From assembly GCA_934525595.1 (NCBI GenBank), contig CAKSZJ010000012.1:1-64000 (forward strand): a stretch of 64,000 nucleotides of DNA, given 5' to 3'. Below are positions 28,676 to 37,128 of the stretch, piece after piece. This DNA comes from an uncultured Chiayiivirga sp. (GTDB lineage: Bacteria; Pseudomonadota; Gammaproteobacteria; Xanthomonadales; Xanthomonadaceae). Position 1 is the first letter of the stretch; the number at the start of each line of letters is the position of its first letter. The translations under genes and the position numbers were made by a program. The notes beneath the pieces are model-generated. The model searched no databases. It was given only the letters and a program-made list of their open reading frames with translations, and was not told where the DNA came from.

Positions 28676-31600
28676 ACATCCTGCTGGTGGCCCAATGCGA
28701 CAAGCGTGCGCTCTCCGAAACCCGCCGCATCCTCGATCAATTCGCCGAACGTCGCGGAGATCGCACCTGGCAAACGCCGATCACCGAGGCCGGCCTGGAG
28801 ACCCTGCGCAAGCTATTGCGCAAGACCGCGCGCAAGAACACCGCCGTCGCCTGCCACTGGATACGTGGCCGCGATCATTCCGAATTGCTGTGGATCGTCG
28901 GTGATGCGCGTCGATTCAACGCAGAAGGGGCCGTCCCCACCAACACCACCGTGCGCAACGTCTTGCGCCGCGAAGACGAGAACGACTGGCACAGTGCGCA
29001 GGACATCCGCCTGCTCGCACAACTGGCCGCGCTGCTGCACGATCTCGGCAAGGCCAGCGTGGCCTTTCAGGAGCGATTGAAGGGGGTTCGCACCGAGCGC
29101 AACCGCTATCGCCACGAGTGGGTGTCATTGCGACTGTTCCAGGCCTTCGTCGGAGATGACGACGACGGAGGCTGGCTGCAGCGGCTGGCCAATGTGGATG
29201 TCTGCGACGAACAGGCATGGACCTCGCCAGACCGCTACCAGCGCGACGGACTGGATGCCCGCGATCCTTATCCGTTCAAGCGCATGCCGCCCGTTGCAGC
29301 GGCCATCGGCTGGCTGATCGTGAGTCATCACCGGCTTCCCGCCGCACCGCCCAAGCCCCTGGGCAATGAAAAGATCAGGTGGGGAAAGCGCGTCAACCAT
29401 TTCGAACAGGGCTGGCTGCGCTCACCGCTGGAGCACGTTTGTCACGAATGGAACGAACTGGAAACTCCTTCCACCCGCGAGGAGATCGAACCGTACTGGA
29501 ATCCCGGGGGCATTCTTCCCGTCATCGACGCGACCTGGCGCAAGCAGGCCGCACGCATCGCCAAACGCCTGCTGGAGCGATGCCATGCGCGCACAGGTGA
29601 TGCTCCCTGGATGGAAAATCTCTACGTCATGCATCTGGCCCGCCTGTGCCTGATGCTGGCCGACCATGACTACTCGCGCCTTGGTGTGGATAGTGACGGA
29701 AGGCATGTCGAAGCGCGACGCGCTTTCATGCGCGAGGATCAAACGCTGTACGCCAATACCCGCAAGCCGCGCGGCTCGGCCACTTCCGTTCCCAATCAGT
29801 CACTGCTGGAACACCTGCTCGGCGTAGGTCACACCGCTGGCCTGGTAGCACATGCCCTGCCGGGTTTCGAGCACCACCTTCCCCGGCTCGCCAACCATCG
29901 CGGCCTGCGCAAGCGAAGCACCGACCCGCGCTTCGCGTGGCAGGACAAAGCCTTCGACGCCGCCACAGCGATGCGCGAAACCGCCGCCGGGCAGGGTGCC
30001 TTCGTCGTCAACATGGCTTCCACCGGCTGCGGCAAGACGCTGGCCAATGCCCGCATCCTGTACGCACTCGCCGACCCGCAACGCGGTCTGCGCGCCAGCT
30101 ACGCGCTGGGCCTGCGCACCCTCACACTGCAAACCGGACGCAGTTACCGCAAGGATTTGCATCTGGGCGAAGACGAGCTGGCGGTATTGGTTGGTGGCTC
30201 GGCCAGCCGCGCCTTGTTCGAGTTCCACGAGCAGCAGGCCGAATCTTCCGGCTCGGCATCACAGCAAGCACTGCTGGAAGAAGACAGTCACGTGCTCTAC
30301 GACGGCAATGAAACCCACCACCCCCTGCTGTCACGCGCCCTTGCCGATAGAGACATCCGCAAACTGATCTCCGCACCCATGCTGGTCTGCACCGTCGATC
30401 ACCTGGCGCCGGCCACCGAAAGCCTGCGTGCCGGCCGCCAGATCGCCCCAATGCTGCGCCTGATGAGCAGCGATCTTGTTCTGGACGAACTGGACGACTA
30501 CGACCTCGATGATCTTCCCGCACTGACCCGCCTGATGCACTGGGCGGGAATGCTGGGTACACGCGTGATTTTGTCCTCGGCGACGCTGCCGCCCGCATTG
30601 CTGGAAGGCATGTTCCAGTCCTATCGGGCGGGACGAAGGATGTATCGCCGCAATCGTGGACCCGACGGGGGAAGCGAGGCTTGCGTGGAAGTGCCATGCC
30701 TGTGGGTGGACGAGTTCGGAAAGCCGTTGTCACACGCCTGCCCGGACGCATCGACATTTGCCAATGCCCACGCCCGTTTCGTCGATCAGCGCATACGAAA
30801 ACTCGAAGCGCATGAACCACTTCGCATCGTGCAACTCTGGCCGCTCTCCATCGCCACCAACCAGAAGCAGGATGTCATTCGCACGCAATTCGCCGCACAG
30901 GTGCGCAAGGCCTGCGTGGCGATGCATCACGCCCATGCGCGACACGATGTCATTACCGGTCAGCGTGTGAGCTTCGGCCTGGTACGCATGGCGAACATCG
31001 ACCCAATCCTCGATGTGGCACGCGAACTGCATCGTCTCGGCGCATTGGATGGCATGCACATCCATCTATGCATCTATCACGCACGCTTCCCGCTGGCGCA
31101 GCGTTCTGCCATCGAGCGCATGCTTGATACCGTCTTCGATCGGCGCAATGCAGAGGTCGTCTGGCAGCACCCATCGGTTCGCACCGCGATCGACAGCGTG
31201 CCCAACAGCGAGCACATGTTCGTGGTGCTCGCGTCTCCTGTCTGTGAAGTCGGCAGGGACTGGTGCGCGGACTGGGCGGTTGCCGAGCCATCGTCGATGC
31301 GCTCGCTGATCCAGCTTGCCGGGCGCGTGCAGCGTCACCGCCGCGAGCCACCGGCCTCGGCCAACGTGGTGGTCTTCGACACCAACATCAAGGCGCTGGA
31401 AACGGCGGGCACGGGAAAACCCGCGTTCTGGCGGCCCGGCTTCGAGGATGGCGACCGCTTCCTGCTGGCTTCCCATCGCCTCCACGCCCTTTGGCCCGAT
31501 GCGGACGGGAAGCGCATCGATGCAATTGCCCGCATCCGTGCGCGTCCCGCGCCGGAACGGCACCCGGCATGCAACTGGATCGATCTCGAACACGCACGCA

Positions 31601-32112
31601 TGGACGCGGCGATGCAGCCGCTGCCCGAAACCACGCCCCTCCCAGCACCCACGTCGGGACGCCGTCGCGCCGGTTCCAGCGGACACGCCTGGCAGTGGCA
31701 GCGCGACCTTGCCGCCCCCGGCTGGCAATTCCCGCAAGCCATGCTGCTCGGCGTACTCGCACAGCAACAGCCCTTCCGCGAGGACAATCACCCCCGTACC
31801 ACGCTGGTGTTCCTGCCCGACGAAGACGAGGGCACCCTGGTCATGCATCGAGTCGAAGACAAACTGGAGAACGCCGGACAAAGCCCGTTTGTGGAAGCCG
31901 CCCGCTACGACATTTCCCTCGGCCCGCCGAGCGGCGTCCTTCCGTGGGGGTTGATGGACTTTCCGCACCTGATGGAGCGGCTGCGCGAACTGGCCGAAGC
32001 CGAAGACATTTCGCTGCACGATGCGGCGTGCAGGTTCACCACTGTCCAAGTACGTTCAAGCGACCAGGGCTGGCTCTGGCACCCGTGGCTGGGCATCACA
32101 CCCCGCCGCTGA
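28672..32112 (+). CDS. cas3: Cas2-Cas3 fusion, nuclease-helicase of type I-F
   Basis: 1146 residues. About residues 1-95 form the Cas2 domain (MNILLVAQCDKRALSETRRI). The HD nuclease follows, with His123-Asp124 in LLHDLGKAS. The SF2 helicase shows Walker A STGCGKT, a DELDDYD motif II in place of DEAH, LSSATLPP and the late QLAGRVQRHR. The fusion is the hallmark of I-F: it serves acquisition with Cas1 and degrades targets recruited by the Csy complex. All motifs look intact. Confidence 0.97.
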   Translation: MNILLVAQCDKRALSETRRILDQFAERRGDRTWQTPITEAGLETLRKLLRKTARKNTAVACHWIRGRDHSELLWIVGDARRFNAEGAVPTNTTVRNVLRREDENDWHSAQDIRLLAQLAALLHDLGKASVAFQERLKGVRTERNRYRHEWVSLRLFQAFVGDDDDGGWLQRLANVDVCDEQAWTSPDRYQRDGLDARDPYPFKRMPPVAAAIGWLIVSHHRLPAAPPKPLGNEKIRWGKRVNHFEQGWLRSPLEHVCHEWNELETPSTREEIEPYWNPGGILPVIDATWRKQAARIAKRLLERCHARTGDAPWMENLYVMHLARLCLMLADHDYSRLGVDSDGRHVEARRAFMREDQTLYANTRKPRGSATSVPNQSLLEHLLGVGHTAGLVAHALPGFEHHLPRLANHRGLRKRSTDPRFAWQDKAFDAATAMRETAAGQGAFVVNMASTGCGKTLANARILYALADPQRGLRASYALGLRTLTLQTGRSYRKDLHLGEDELAVLVGGSASRALFEFHEQQAESSGSASQQALLEEDSHVLYDGNETHHPLLSRALADRDIRKLISAPMLVCTVDHLAPATESLRAGRQIAPMLRLMSSDLVLDELDDYDLDDLPALTRLMHWAGMLGTRVILSSATLPPALLEGMFQSYRAGRRMYRRNRGPDGGSEACVEVPCLWVDEFGKPLSHACPDASTFANAHARFVDQRIRKLEAHEPLRIVQLWPLSIATNQKQDVIRTQFAAQVRKACVAMHHAHARHDVITGQRVSFGLVRMANIDPILDVARELHRLGALDGMHIHLCIYHARFPLAQRSAIERMLDTVFDRRNAEVVWQHPSVRTAIDSVPNSEHMFVVLASPVCEVGRDWCADWAVAEPSSMRSLIQLAGRVQRHRREPPASANVVVFDTNIKALETAGTGKPAFWRPGFEDGDRFLLASHRLHALWPDADGKRIDAIARIRARPAPERHPACNWIDLEHARMDAAMQPLPETTPLPAPTSGRRRAGSSGHAWQWQRDLAAPGWQFPQAMLLGVLAQQQPFREDNHPRTTLVFLPDEDEGTLVMHRVEDKLENAGQSPFVEAARYDISLGPPSGVLPWGLMDFPHLMERLRELAEAEDISLHDAACRFTTVQVRSSDQGWLWHPWLGITPRR

Positions 32113-32120
32113 CCCTGTGC

Positions 32121-32537
32121 TCAACGCCAAGGGTCGATCACGTCGATGTCGCAACCCTCGAAGTCCCGCACGTTGCGGGTTGCCAGCATCGCGCCACGTG
32201 AGTGCACGATGCCTGCGATCATGGCATCCGGCTGCTTGACCGGACGCCCCTGCAAGCGACGCATGGCGGTGAACGCGGCATAGGCATCCGCCGCATCACT
32301 GTCATAGGGCAACACGCGACCGGCCATGTCCGTGGTGAAGATGGCCTCCACCTCCTGCAACAGGCTTTCACGACGACGGCCCGCCGGAAGGATGCGCACG
32401 CCGTAGAGCATTTCGCCATGCGAAATCGCAGTCGTGAACAACGCCTCTGCCGCCTGCCGCTCCAACCATGCCACCACCCTCGGCTCCGGCACCGGGCGGA
32501 GCAATTCGGACAGCACGTTGGTGTCCAGCACGATCAC
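32121..32537 (-). CDS. vapC: PIN-domain toxin, VapC/FitB family
   Basis: 138-residue predicted ribonuclease toxin. The PIN acidic residues are Asp5 (VLDTNVLSELL), Glu42 (ISHGEMLYG), Asp104 (KQPDAMIAG) and Asp125 (TRNVRDFEG), with FitB-like context. The start is GTG 32537. It lies on the opposite strand between cas2-3 (convergent, 8-bp gap) and csy1, breaking the usual cas1-cas2/3-csy1 continuity. It pairs with the antitoxin gene just upstream. Confidence 0.93.
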   Translation of the reverse strand: MIVLDTNVLSELLRPVPEPRVVAWLERQAAEALFTTAISHGEMLYGVRILPAGRRRESLLQEVEAIFTTDMAGRVLPYDSDAADAYAAFTAMRRLQGRPVKQPDAMIAGIVHSRGAMLATRNVRDFEGCDIDVIDPWR

Positions 32538-32802
32538 TCATCGTACCCGGGCTGCTGAAATCCGGCGGCTCACGCATCGGCTCACGCTCCGGCAGCTCCA
32601 GCTCGACGCCACCAAACCGTTCCACCCGGGCGCGAATCGCCCTGACCAGTGCGGCCCCGGTATTGGCTCCAGCAGGCGCACTCAGCGCCGAGCGCAGGAT
32701 GCTCCGAGCTTCCTCCTCCATCGAACGCCCATGCTGCGCCGCCCGCACACGCAGGCGCGCCTTCACGTCGTCATCGAGGTTGCGGATGGTCATGGTGGCC
32801 AT
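32534..32802 (-). CDS. vapB: VapB/FitA-type antitoxin, with an apparent 1-nt frameshift at the 3' end
   Basis: The N-terminal ribbon-helix-helix domain (MATMTIRNLDDDVKARLRVR and RSMEEEARSILRSAL) binds the promoter. The C-terminal part (GGVELELPEREPMREPPDF) resembles the FitA tail that blocks the toxin. After PPDF the frame has no stop and runs on to 32368 inside vapC. Restoring one base near 32547-32560 would give a tail ending QQPGYDE and a TGA at 32536-32534 overlapping the vapC GTG, the usual coupled GTGA junction. Either a real mutation or a sequence error. The given span is that of the repaired gene. Confidence 0.75.
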
Positions 32803-32820
32803 GGGGATGCCCTCTGAAAA

Positions 32821-32846
32821 TGACTGCAATGCTTTCATTGTAGTCA
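32821..32846. promoter_or_regulatory. Inverted-repeat operator and -10 box upstream of vapB
   Basis: TGACTGCAATG (32821-32831) and CATTGTAGTCA (32836-32846) form an 11-bp dyad with one mismatch around CTTT, 18 bp before the vapB start. On the minus strand the right arm contains TACAAT (32838-32843), a near-consensus -10 box. FitA/VapB proteins autoregulate by binding such dyads, so this is the likely antitoxin operator. Confidence 0.65.
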
Positions 32847-32857
32847 CTCCATCCACG

Positions 32858-32934
32858 AAAAAGCTGCCTTCGCGGCAGAAATACCGCCATTCCATTCTTC
32901 TGAGCTGCTTCTTCAGCAGTACAGCCATTCCATT
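32858..32934 (-). ncRNA. Candidate crRNA-like regulatory RNA (degenerate mini-CRISPR)
   Basis: On the minus strand two hairpins mimic the array repeat. Hairpin 1 (32919-32905): CTGCT, loop GAAGA, AGCAG, then CTCAGAAG (32904-32897), which matches 7 of 8 bases of the repeat-derived handle CTCAGAAA. Hairpin 2 (32878-32864): CTGCC, loop GCGAA, GGCAG; with the next CT, 15 of 17 bases match the repeat. It is followed by TTTTT, terminator-like. Both keep the 5-bp stem and 5-nt loop that Cas6f (Csy4) recognises. Between handle and hairpin 2 lie 18 nt starting AATGGAATGGC, a shortened guide. A -10-like CATAAT (32945-32940) would start the RNA near 32933. Processing by Csy4 and loading into Csy are inferred from structure and match. 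Confidence 0.7.
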
Positions 32935-32936
32935 GG
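32924..32936 (-). promoter_or_regulatory. Predicted target of the crRNA-like RNA, with type I-F PAM
   Basis: Minus strand 5'-CC then AATGGAATGGC: the 11 bases equal the first 11 of the guide at 32896-32886, and positions 13-15 also match, with a mismatch at 12, a position flipped out in type I guides. CC on the 5' side is the I-F PAM. The guide copy itself is preceded by AG, so it would not target itself. The site lies at the predicted start of the minus-strand RNA and about 105 bp before csy1, beside a TATGGT -10-like box (32942-32947, plus strand). Confidence 0.65.
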
Positions 32937-33040
32937 TTAATTATGGTACTGTCATCCGTGCTCAGCAGCAAGCATGCCATCTCACCCAATGAGACAGCCT
33001 TCTCTTACAACACCAGCACCACCCAACCCGAGGCCGAGGA

Positions 33041-34393
33041 ATGACCGAACTGACAGAGAGAGGAAAACTGTTCCGCGCCGCCATCACCGGCTTCATCGAC
33101 GCCCGGCGGGAAGCCAAGCTGAAAGACAAGGAAGACGATGCCGGGGCAGCTTCAAAGTACGAATACGCCACCTGGCTGGCTGATGCCGCCCGCCGTGTCG
33201 GCCAGATCCAGGCCGTCACCCATGTGTTGAAGGCCACCCATCCGGACGCGCGCGGCAGCAGCCTGCATATCCAGCCTGCCAACCTGCCCCGGCGCGACGA
33301 AATCGGCAGCCACGTCCTCGGTGCCGATTTCGTTGAGGATGTAGTTGGCAATGCCGCGGCGCTGGACGTGTTCAAGTTCCTGCGCACCGAAGTGGACGGC
33401 AAACGCCTACTGGACTGGATGCAGACCAACGACACCGATCTGAAAGCCGCGCTTTCCGCTGATACCGAAATCGCTACGCAGTGGATGAGCGCTTTCACAT
33501 CCTTGATGCGCCAGGAAGAAAGCGCCACCACGCACCCCATGGCAAAACAGGTCTACTGGCTCTGTGGCAACGATCCTCTGGAAGACGATCAGTACCACCT
33601 GCTGCAACCCATGTTCTCCAGCTCGTTGGCGCATGCCGTGCATGCCGACATACAGGACGCACGGTTCGGCGAAGCCAACAAACAGGCACGCACGGCATTC
33701 CGGCAAAAGCAGCCTTCCGAAGTCGTCTACCGCGACTACCGCAACCTGGTCGCGCGCAAGCTCGGCGGTACCAAGCCACACAATATCAGTCAGCTCAACA
33801 GCGAGCGCCACGGCATAAACTACCTGCTTCCCTCATTGCCACCGTCCGCGCGGAAGCCATCCGGCATGAACCTGCTCAAGCAGGCGTCCGCCTTCGATAG
33901 CCTGATCTGGTTTGGCGGGATGCGCGAACTGGTACGTACGCTGATCGAATTCCTCGACGACGATCCCCCGCCAACGATGGAAACCCGAAAGCGGCGGGAA
34001 ACCATCGAACAGGCCATTGCAGGTGAGTTGGCGATGTTCGGTGTCGCCGTGCGCGGCCAGTACACCGCCGGGTGGACACGCGACCCGGCCTGCCGTCTTC
34101 CCGAATGCGAGCAACTGTGGCTCGACCCGGATCGCGTCGAACTGCCGGTACGCAACGACCCGGAAAACCCGCAATGGGCGCAAGAAGACGAAGCCTTCAA
34201 TGCCGCCTACGAAATGGGGGACTGGCCGAACGCGGTTGCCGAGCGATTCGGCAACTGGCTCAACGCGCGCCTGCACAAGGCCGGATTGCTGGACGCCTCC
34301 CTGCCCGAACGCAACCACTGGGCAGGGACCGCAATCCTCGACGTCACTTGGCCGGTGCCGATGAAACGCCGAGCGACGGGAGGTGTGGCATGA
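33041..34393 (+). CDS. csy1: Csy1 (Cas8f), large subunit of the type I-F surveillance complex
   Basis: 450 residues, the usual Cas8f size. Cas8f holds the crRNA 5' end and reads the CC PAM. The protein starts MTELTERGKLFRAAITGFID and contains GTKPHNISQLNSERHGINYL and LLPSLPPSARK, typical I-F segments. GAGGCCGAGGA precedes the ATG. Because vapBC separates it from cas2-3, it needs its own promoter in 32803-33040, where the crRNA-like element lies. Confidence 0.96.
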   Translation: MTELTERGKLFRAAITGFIDARREAKLKDKEDDAGAASKYEYATWLADAARRVGQIQAVTHVLKATHPDARGSSLHIQPANLPRRDEIGSHVLGADFVEDVVGNAAALDVFKFLRTEVDGKRLLDWMQTNDTDLKAALSADTEIATQWMSAFTSLMRQEESATTHPMAKQVYWLCGNDPLEDDQYHLLQPMFSSSLAHAVHADIQDARFGEANKQARTAFRQKQPSEVVYRDYRNLVARKLGGTKPHNISQLNSERHGINYLLPSLPPSARKPSGMNLLKQASAFDSLIWFGGMRELVRTLIEFLDDDPPPTMETRKRRETIEQAIAGELAMFGVAVRGQYTAGWTRDPACRLPECEQLWLDPDRVELPVRNDPENPQWAQEDEAFNAAYEMGDWPNAVAERFGNWLNARLHKAGLLDASLPERNHWAGTAILDVTWPVPMKRRATGGVA

Positions 34394-35358
34394 GCACCTG
34401 CCCGAGGTTCACCCATCTGCTGGTAGTGCCACACCTGCACGTCCAGAACGCCAATGCCATCTCCAGCCCGCTGACCCACGGCTTCCCGTCGATGACCGCC
34501 TTCCTCGGGTTGATGTGGGCATTGGAACGCAAAGCATGCAGCCTTGGCATCGACCGGATGGCCTTCAATGCCGTGGGCGTGGTCAGCCACGGCTGGCAGG
34601 AACAAGTAACCGAAGGAGGTTTCGTCAAATCGTTCCGGCTCACCCGCAACCCGGTGGACAAGGACGGCAGTACCACCGCCATCGTCGAAGAAGGCCGCAT
34701 CCATCTCGACCTGAGCCTTGTCTTTGCACTGAACGCCGAAGATTGGCCCGAAGACCAGCGCCAATCCGACGTATCCACAATTGCCAACCTGATTTCAGGC
34801 ATGCGCATTGCTGGCGGCACCGTGCTTGCGCCAGACAAACCGCGGCAGCGCCGCTATCAACCTTTCCTTGCAGACTTCACTGGCGATGGCAACAACCGAC
34901 ACCGCAACTTCCGTGAAGCCTGCGTGCGCTTGCTCCCCGGCTCGGCCCTGGTGGCACGCGACGACCTGATCGACCAGAGGCTTTCGCAATTGCAGGCCAG
35001 CAATCCGACAGCAACTCGCCTGGATGCCTGGCTGTCACTGTCACGAACCGACTGGCATTACACCGATGGCGGCTGGCAAGGCAGCCGCCGGAAGGGCAGC
35101 GGCTGGATCGTCCCGATCCCGGTCGGCTACGGCGCAGTGTCGGCACTGCATCCCGCCGGAAGCGTGCGCAACGCCCGCGACGGCAAAACCCCTTTCTGTT
35201 TCGTCGAAAGCCTGTATTCGGCAGGTGAATGGATCGGCCCGCATCGCCTGCATTCGCCGCAACAACTGCTCTGGTACGCCGACAGCCGGCCCGGTGATGG
35301 TCTGTACCGCTGCCGCAACGACTACACACCCGCCATCGCATCCATCGATACGCCCTGA
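34390..35358 (+). CDS. csy2: Csy2 (Cas5f), type I-F surveillance complex
   Basis: 322 residues; the ATG overlaps the csy1 stop (ATGA). Cas5f pairs with Cas8f at the crRNA 5' handle. Segments such as [32 protein letters not shown] and the late [14 protein letters not shown] are Csy2-like. Confidence 0.96.
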   Translation: MSTCPRFTHLLVVPHLHVQNANAISSPLTHGFPSMTAFLGLMWALERKACSLGIDRMAFNAVGVVSHGWQEQVTEGGFVKSFRLTRNPVDKDGSTTAIVEEGRIHLDLSLVFALNAEDWPEDQRQSDVSTIANLISGMRIAGGTVLAPDKPRQRRYQPFLADFTGDGNNRHRNFREACVRLLPGSALVARDDLIDQRLSQLQASNPTATRLDAWLSLSRTDWHYTDGGWQGSRRKGSGWIVPIPVGYGAVSALHPAGSVRNARDGKTPFCFVESLYSAGEWIGPHRLHSPQQLLWYADSRPGDGLYRCRNDYTPAIASIDTP

Positions 35359-35392
35359 ACATCCCTGCATTCCATACGACAAGGACTCCATC

Positions 35393-36427
35393 ATGAGCAA
35401 GCAAGTCACCAAGACCGCATCCGTTCTCTCCTTCGAACGCAAGCTCGACCCGTCCGATGCGCTGTTTTTTTCTGGCACGTGGGCATCCCGCGACAACGCC
35501 GCGAACTGGCCCGCCGTATCGATCCATGAAAAGTCCGTGCGCGGCACGATTTCCAACCGCCTCAAGACCGCCGGACAGGATCCGGCCAAGCTCGATGCCG
35601 CCATCCAGAACCCTAACCTGCAAACCGTGGATGTCGCCGCCCTGCCCGCCAATTCAGATGCCGACACGTTGAAGGTTCGCTTCACCCTGCGCGTACTCGG
35701 CGGTACCGGCCAGCCGTCTGCCTGCAACGACGCCGCCTATCGTGAAAAACTGTTCGCCGCCGTTGGCGGCTATGTGCAGAAGCACGGTTTCACCGAGCTG
35801 GCACGACGCTACGCCGCCAACCTCGCCAATGGCCGCTTCCTGTGGCGCAACCGCATCGGTGCCGAGCAGGTGGAAGTGCAGGTGGCGCATCTCAAGGAGG
35901 GTGTCGCAGCGACTACCTGGACGTTCGATGCGTTGTCACACTCGTTGTCCGACCTCACCGCTCCCTCAGCGGAGGCAGCGAACGTACTGCAACTTGCCGA
36001 CCTGATCGCTTCGGGACTGGCTGGCGACAACCATGTCCTGTTGCAGGTCACGGCATTCGTACGCCTCGGTGCGGGCCAGGAAGTGTTCCCTTCGCAAGAG
36101 CTGATCCTCGACCGCAGCCGTGGCGACAAGAGCAAGACGCTGTATCACGTGTCCGACGTTGCCGCGATCCACTCGCAGAAGATCGGCAACGCCCTGCGCA
36201 CCATCGACACCTGGTACCCGGAAGCCGCAGACAACGGTCCCATCGCCATCGAACCCTATGGTTCGGTCACAACACAGGGCAAGGCGTACCGGCAGCCGAA
36301 GGAGAAGATGGATTTCTACAACCTGCTCGACAACTGGATCCTCAAGGACAAGGCACCCGAGCCGGAGCAACAGCACTTCGTCATCGCCACCCTGATCCGC
36401 GGCGGTGTGTTCGGCGAGGCGGGCTGA
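35393..36427 (+). CDS. csy3: Csy3 (Cas7f), backbone of the type I-F surveillance complex
   Basis: 344 residues. Six copies coat the crRNA spacer in the complex. It is strikingly similar to Pseudomonas Csy3: [75 protein letters not shown] and [11 protein letters not shown]. It follows csy2 by 34 bp. Confidence 0.98.
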   Translation: MSKQVTKTASVLSFERKLDPSDALFFSGTWASRDNAANWPAVSIHEKSVRGTISNRLKTAGQDPAKLDAAIQNPNLQTVDVAALPANSDADTLKVRFTLRVLGGTGQPSACNDAAYREKLFAAVGGYVQKHGFTELARRYAANLANGRFLWRNRIGAEQVEVQVAHLKEGVAATTWTFDALSHSLSDLTAPSAEAANVLQLADLIASGLAGDNHVLLQVTAFVRLGAGQEVFPSQELILDRSRGDKSKTLYHVSDVAAIHSQKIGNALRTIDTWYPEAADNGPIAIEPYGSVTTQGKAYRQPKEKMDFYNLLDNWILKDKAPEPEQQHFVIATLIRGGVFGEAG

Positions 36428-36431
36428 AGCC

Positions 36432-36998
36432 ATGACCAGTCACTACATCGACCTGCGGGTGCTGCCCGACCCGGAAACCAGTCCGGCACAGCTGTTGGGC
36501 ACGCTATACGATCGACTACATCTGGCCCTGGTACAGCAGCGACTGGACACCTTGGGCGTCAGCTTCCCGCAATACAGCACCAACCCTCGTTCCATCGGAA
36601 GCGTACTGCGCCTGCACGGCAATGACGCATCCCTGCGCCACCTCATGCAAACCGACTGGCTCAAGGGTATGCGCGATCATATCCGGATGTCGGAAGTCGC
36701 TCCTGCCCCGATGGATGCATCCCATCGCACCGTGCATCGCCGGCAATTCAAGACCAACGTCGAACGCATGCGCCGTCGCCGCATGCGACGAAAGGATGAA
36801 ACCCCAGAACAAGTCGCCGAAGCCATTCCATCCACCGTCGAGCGGCATCCCACCCTGCCCTACCTTCACCTCCACAGCCGAAGCACCGGACAGCCGTTCC
36901 ACCTGTTCATTGCTTTGGGATCGCTACAGCAGGAAGCCGTACCGGGGCGCTTCAATAGTCATGGTTTGAGCAGAACCACCACCATTCCGTGGTTTTGA
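36432..36998 (+). CDS. csy4: Csy4 (Cas6f), crRNA-processing endoribonuclease
   Basis: 188 residues. It cuts pre-crRNA at the base of the repeat hairpin and stays bound to it. His30 in LYDRLHLALVQQ corresponds to the catalytic His29 of Pseudomonas Csy4; the Arg-rich helix (ERMRRRRMRRKDET) that grips the stem and the terminal IPWF are present. Its substrate hairpin is CTGCC-N5-GGCAG, found in all array repeats and in the element at 32858-32934. A 6-bp hairpin (36997-37013) overlaps its stop. Confidence 0.97.
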   Translation: MTSHYIDLRVLPDPETSPAQLLGTLYDRLHLALVQQRLDTLGVSFPQYSTNPRSIGSVLRLHGNDASLRHLMQTDWLKGMRDHIRMSEVAPAPMDASHRTVHRRQFKTNVERMRRRRMRRKDETPEQVAEAIPSTVERHPTLPYLHLHSRSTGQPFHLFIALGSLQQEAVPGRFNSHGLSRTTTIPWF

Positions 36999-37128
36999 CC
37001 CTTTTTCAGGGTCGCCCAGAGGCTCATTGAAAATCAAACACTTGGAGTTGGCCTCAGCACTTTGGTCAATGCTCGTTTTTTTGCGCATCCGTGTGGCCCC
37101 ACAAGGCCTGCATGGCTGGAAGTGTCTA
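36999..37128 (+). promoter_or_regulatory. CRISPR leader with an IHF site
   Basis: 130 bp between csy4 and the first repeat, AT-richer than the surroundings, with a T7 run at 37076-37082. A perfect IHF consensus WATCAANNNNTTR occurs at 37032-37044 (AATCAAACACTTG), about 85 bp before the first repeat. IHF bending of the leader guides Cas1-Cas2/3 integration in type I-F, so the site supports an acquisition-competent leader and fixes array orientation (+). Confidence 0.75.

Noticed and set aside
32858..32919. Reading the two repeat-like hairpins as a plus-strand mini-array
   Set aside because: The hairpins are palindromic, but on the plus strand neither is followed by a CTCAGAAA-like handle. On the minus strand hairpin 1 is, and the guide then matches a CC-flanked target.
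32859..32934. The mini-CRISPR as a plain 38-bp tandem duplication
   Set aside because: Only the first 11 bases (15 with one mismatch) align without gaps; the hairpins are offset by 3 nt and only 10 of 15 bases agree. An old duplication remains possible, but does not explain the handle and PAM.
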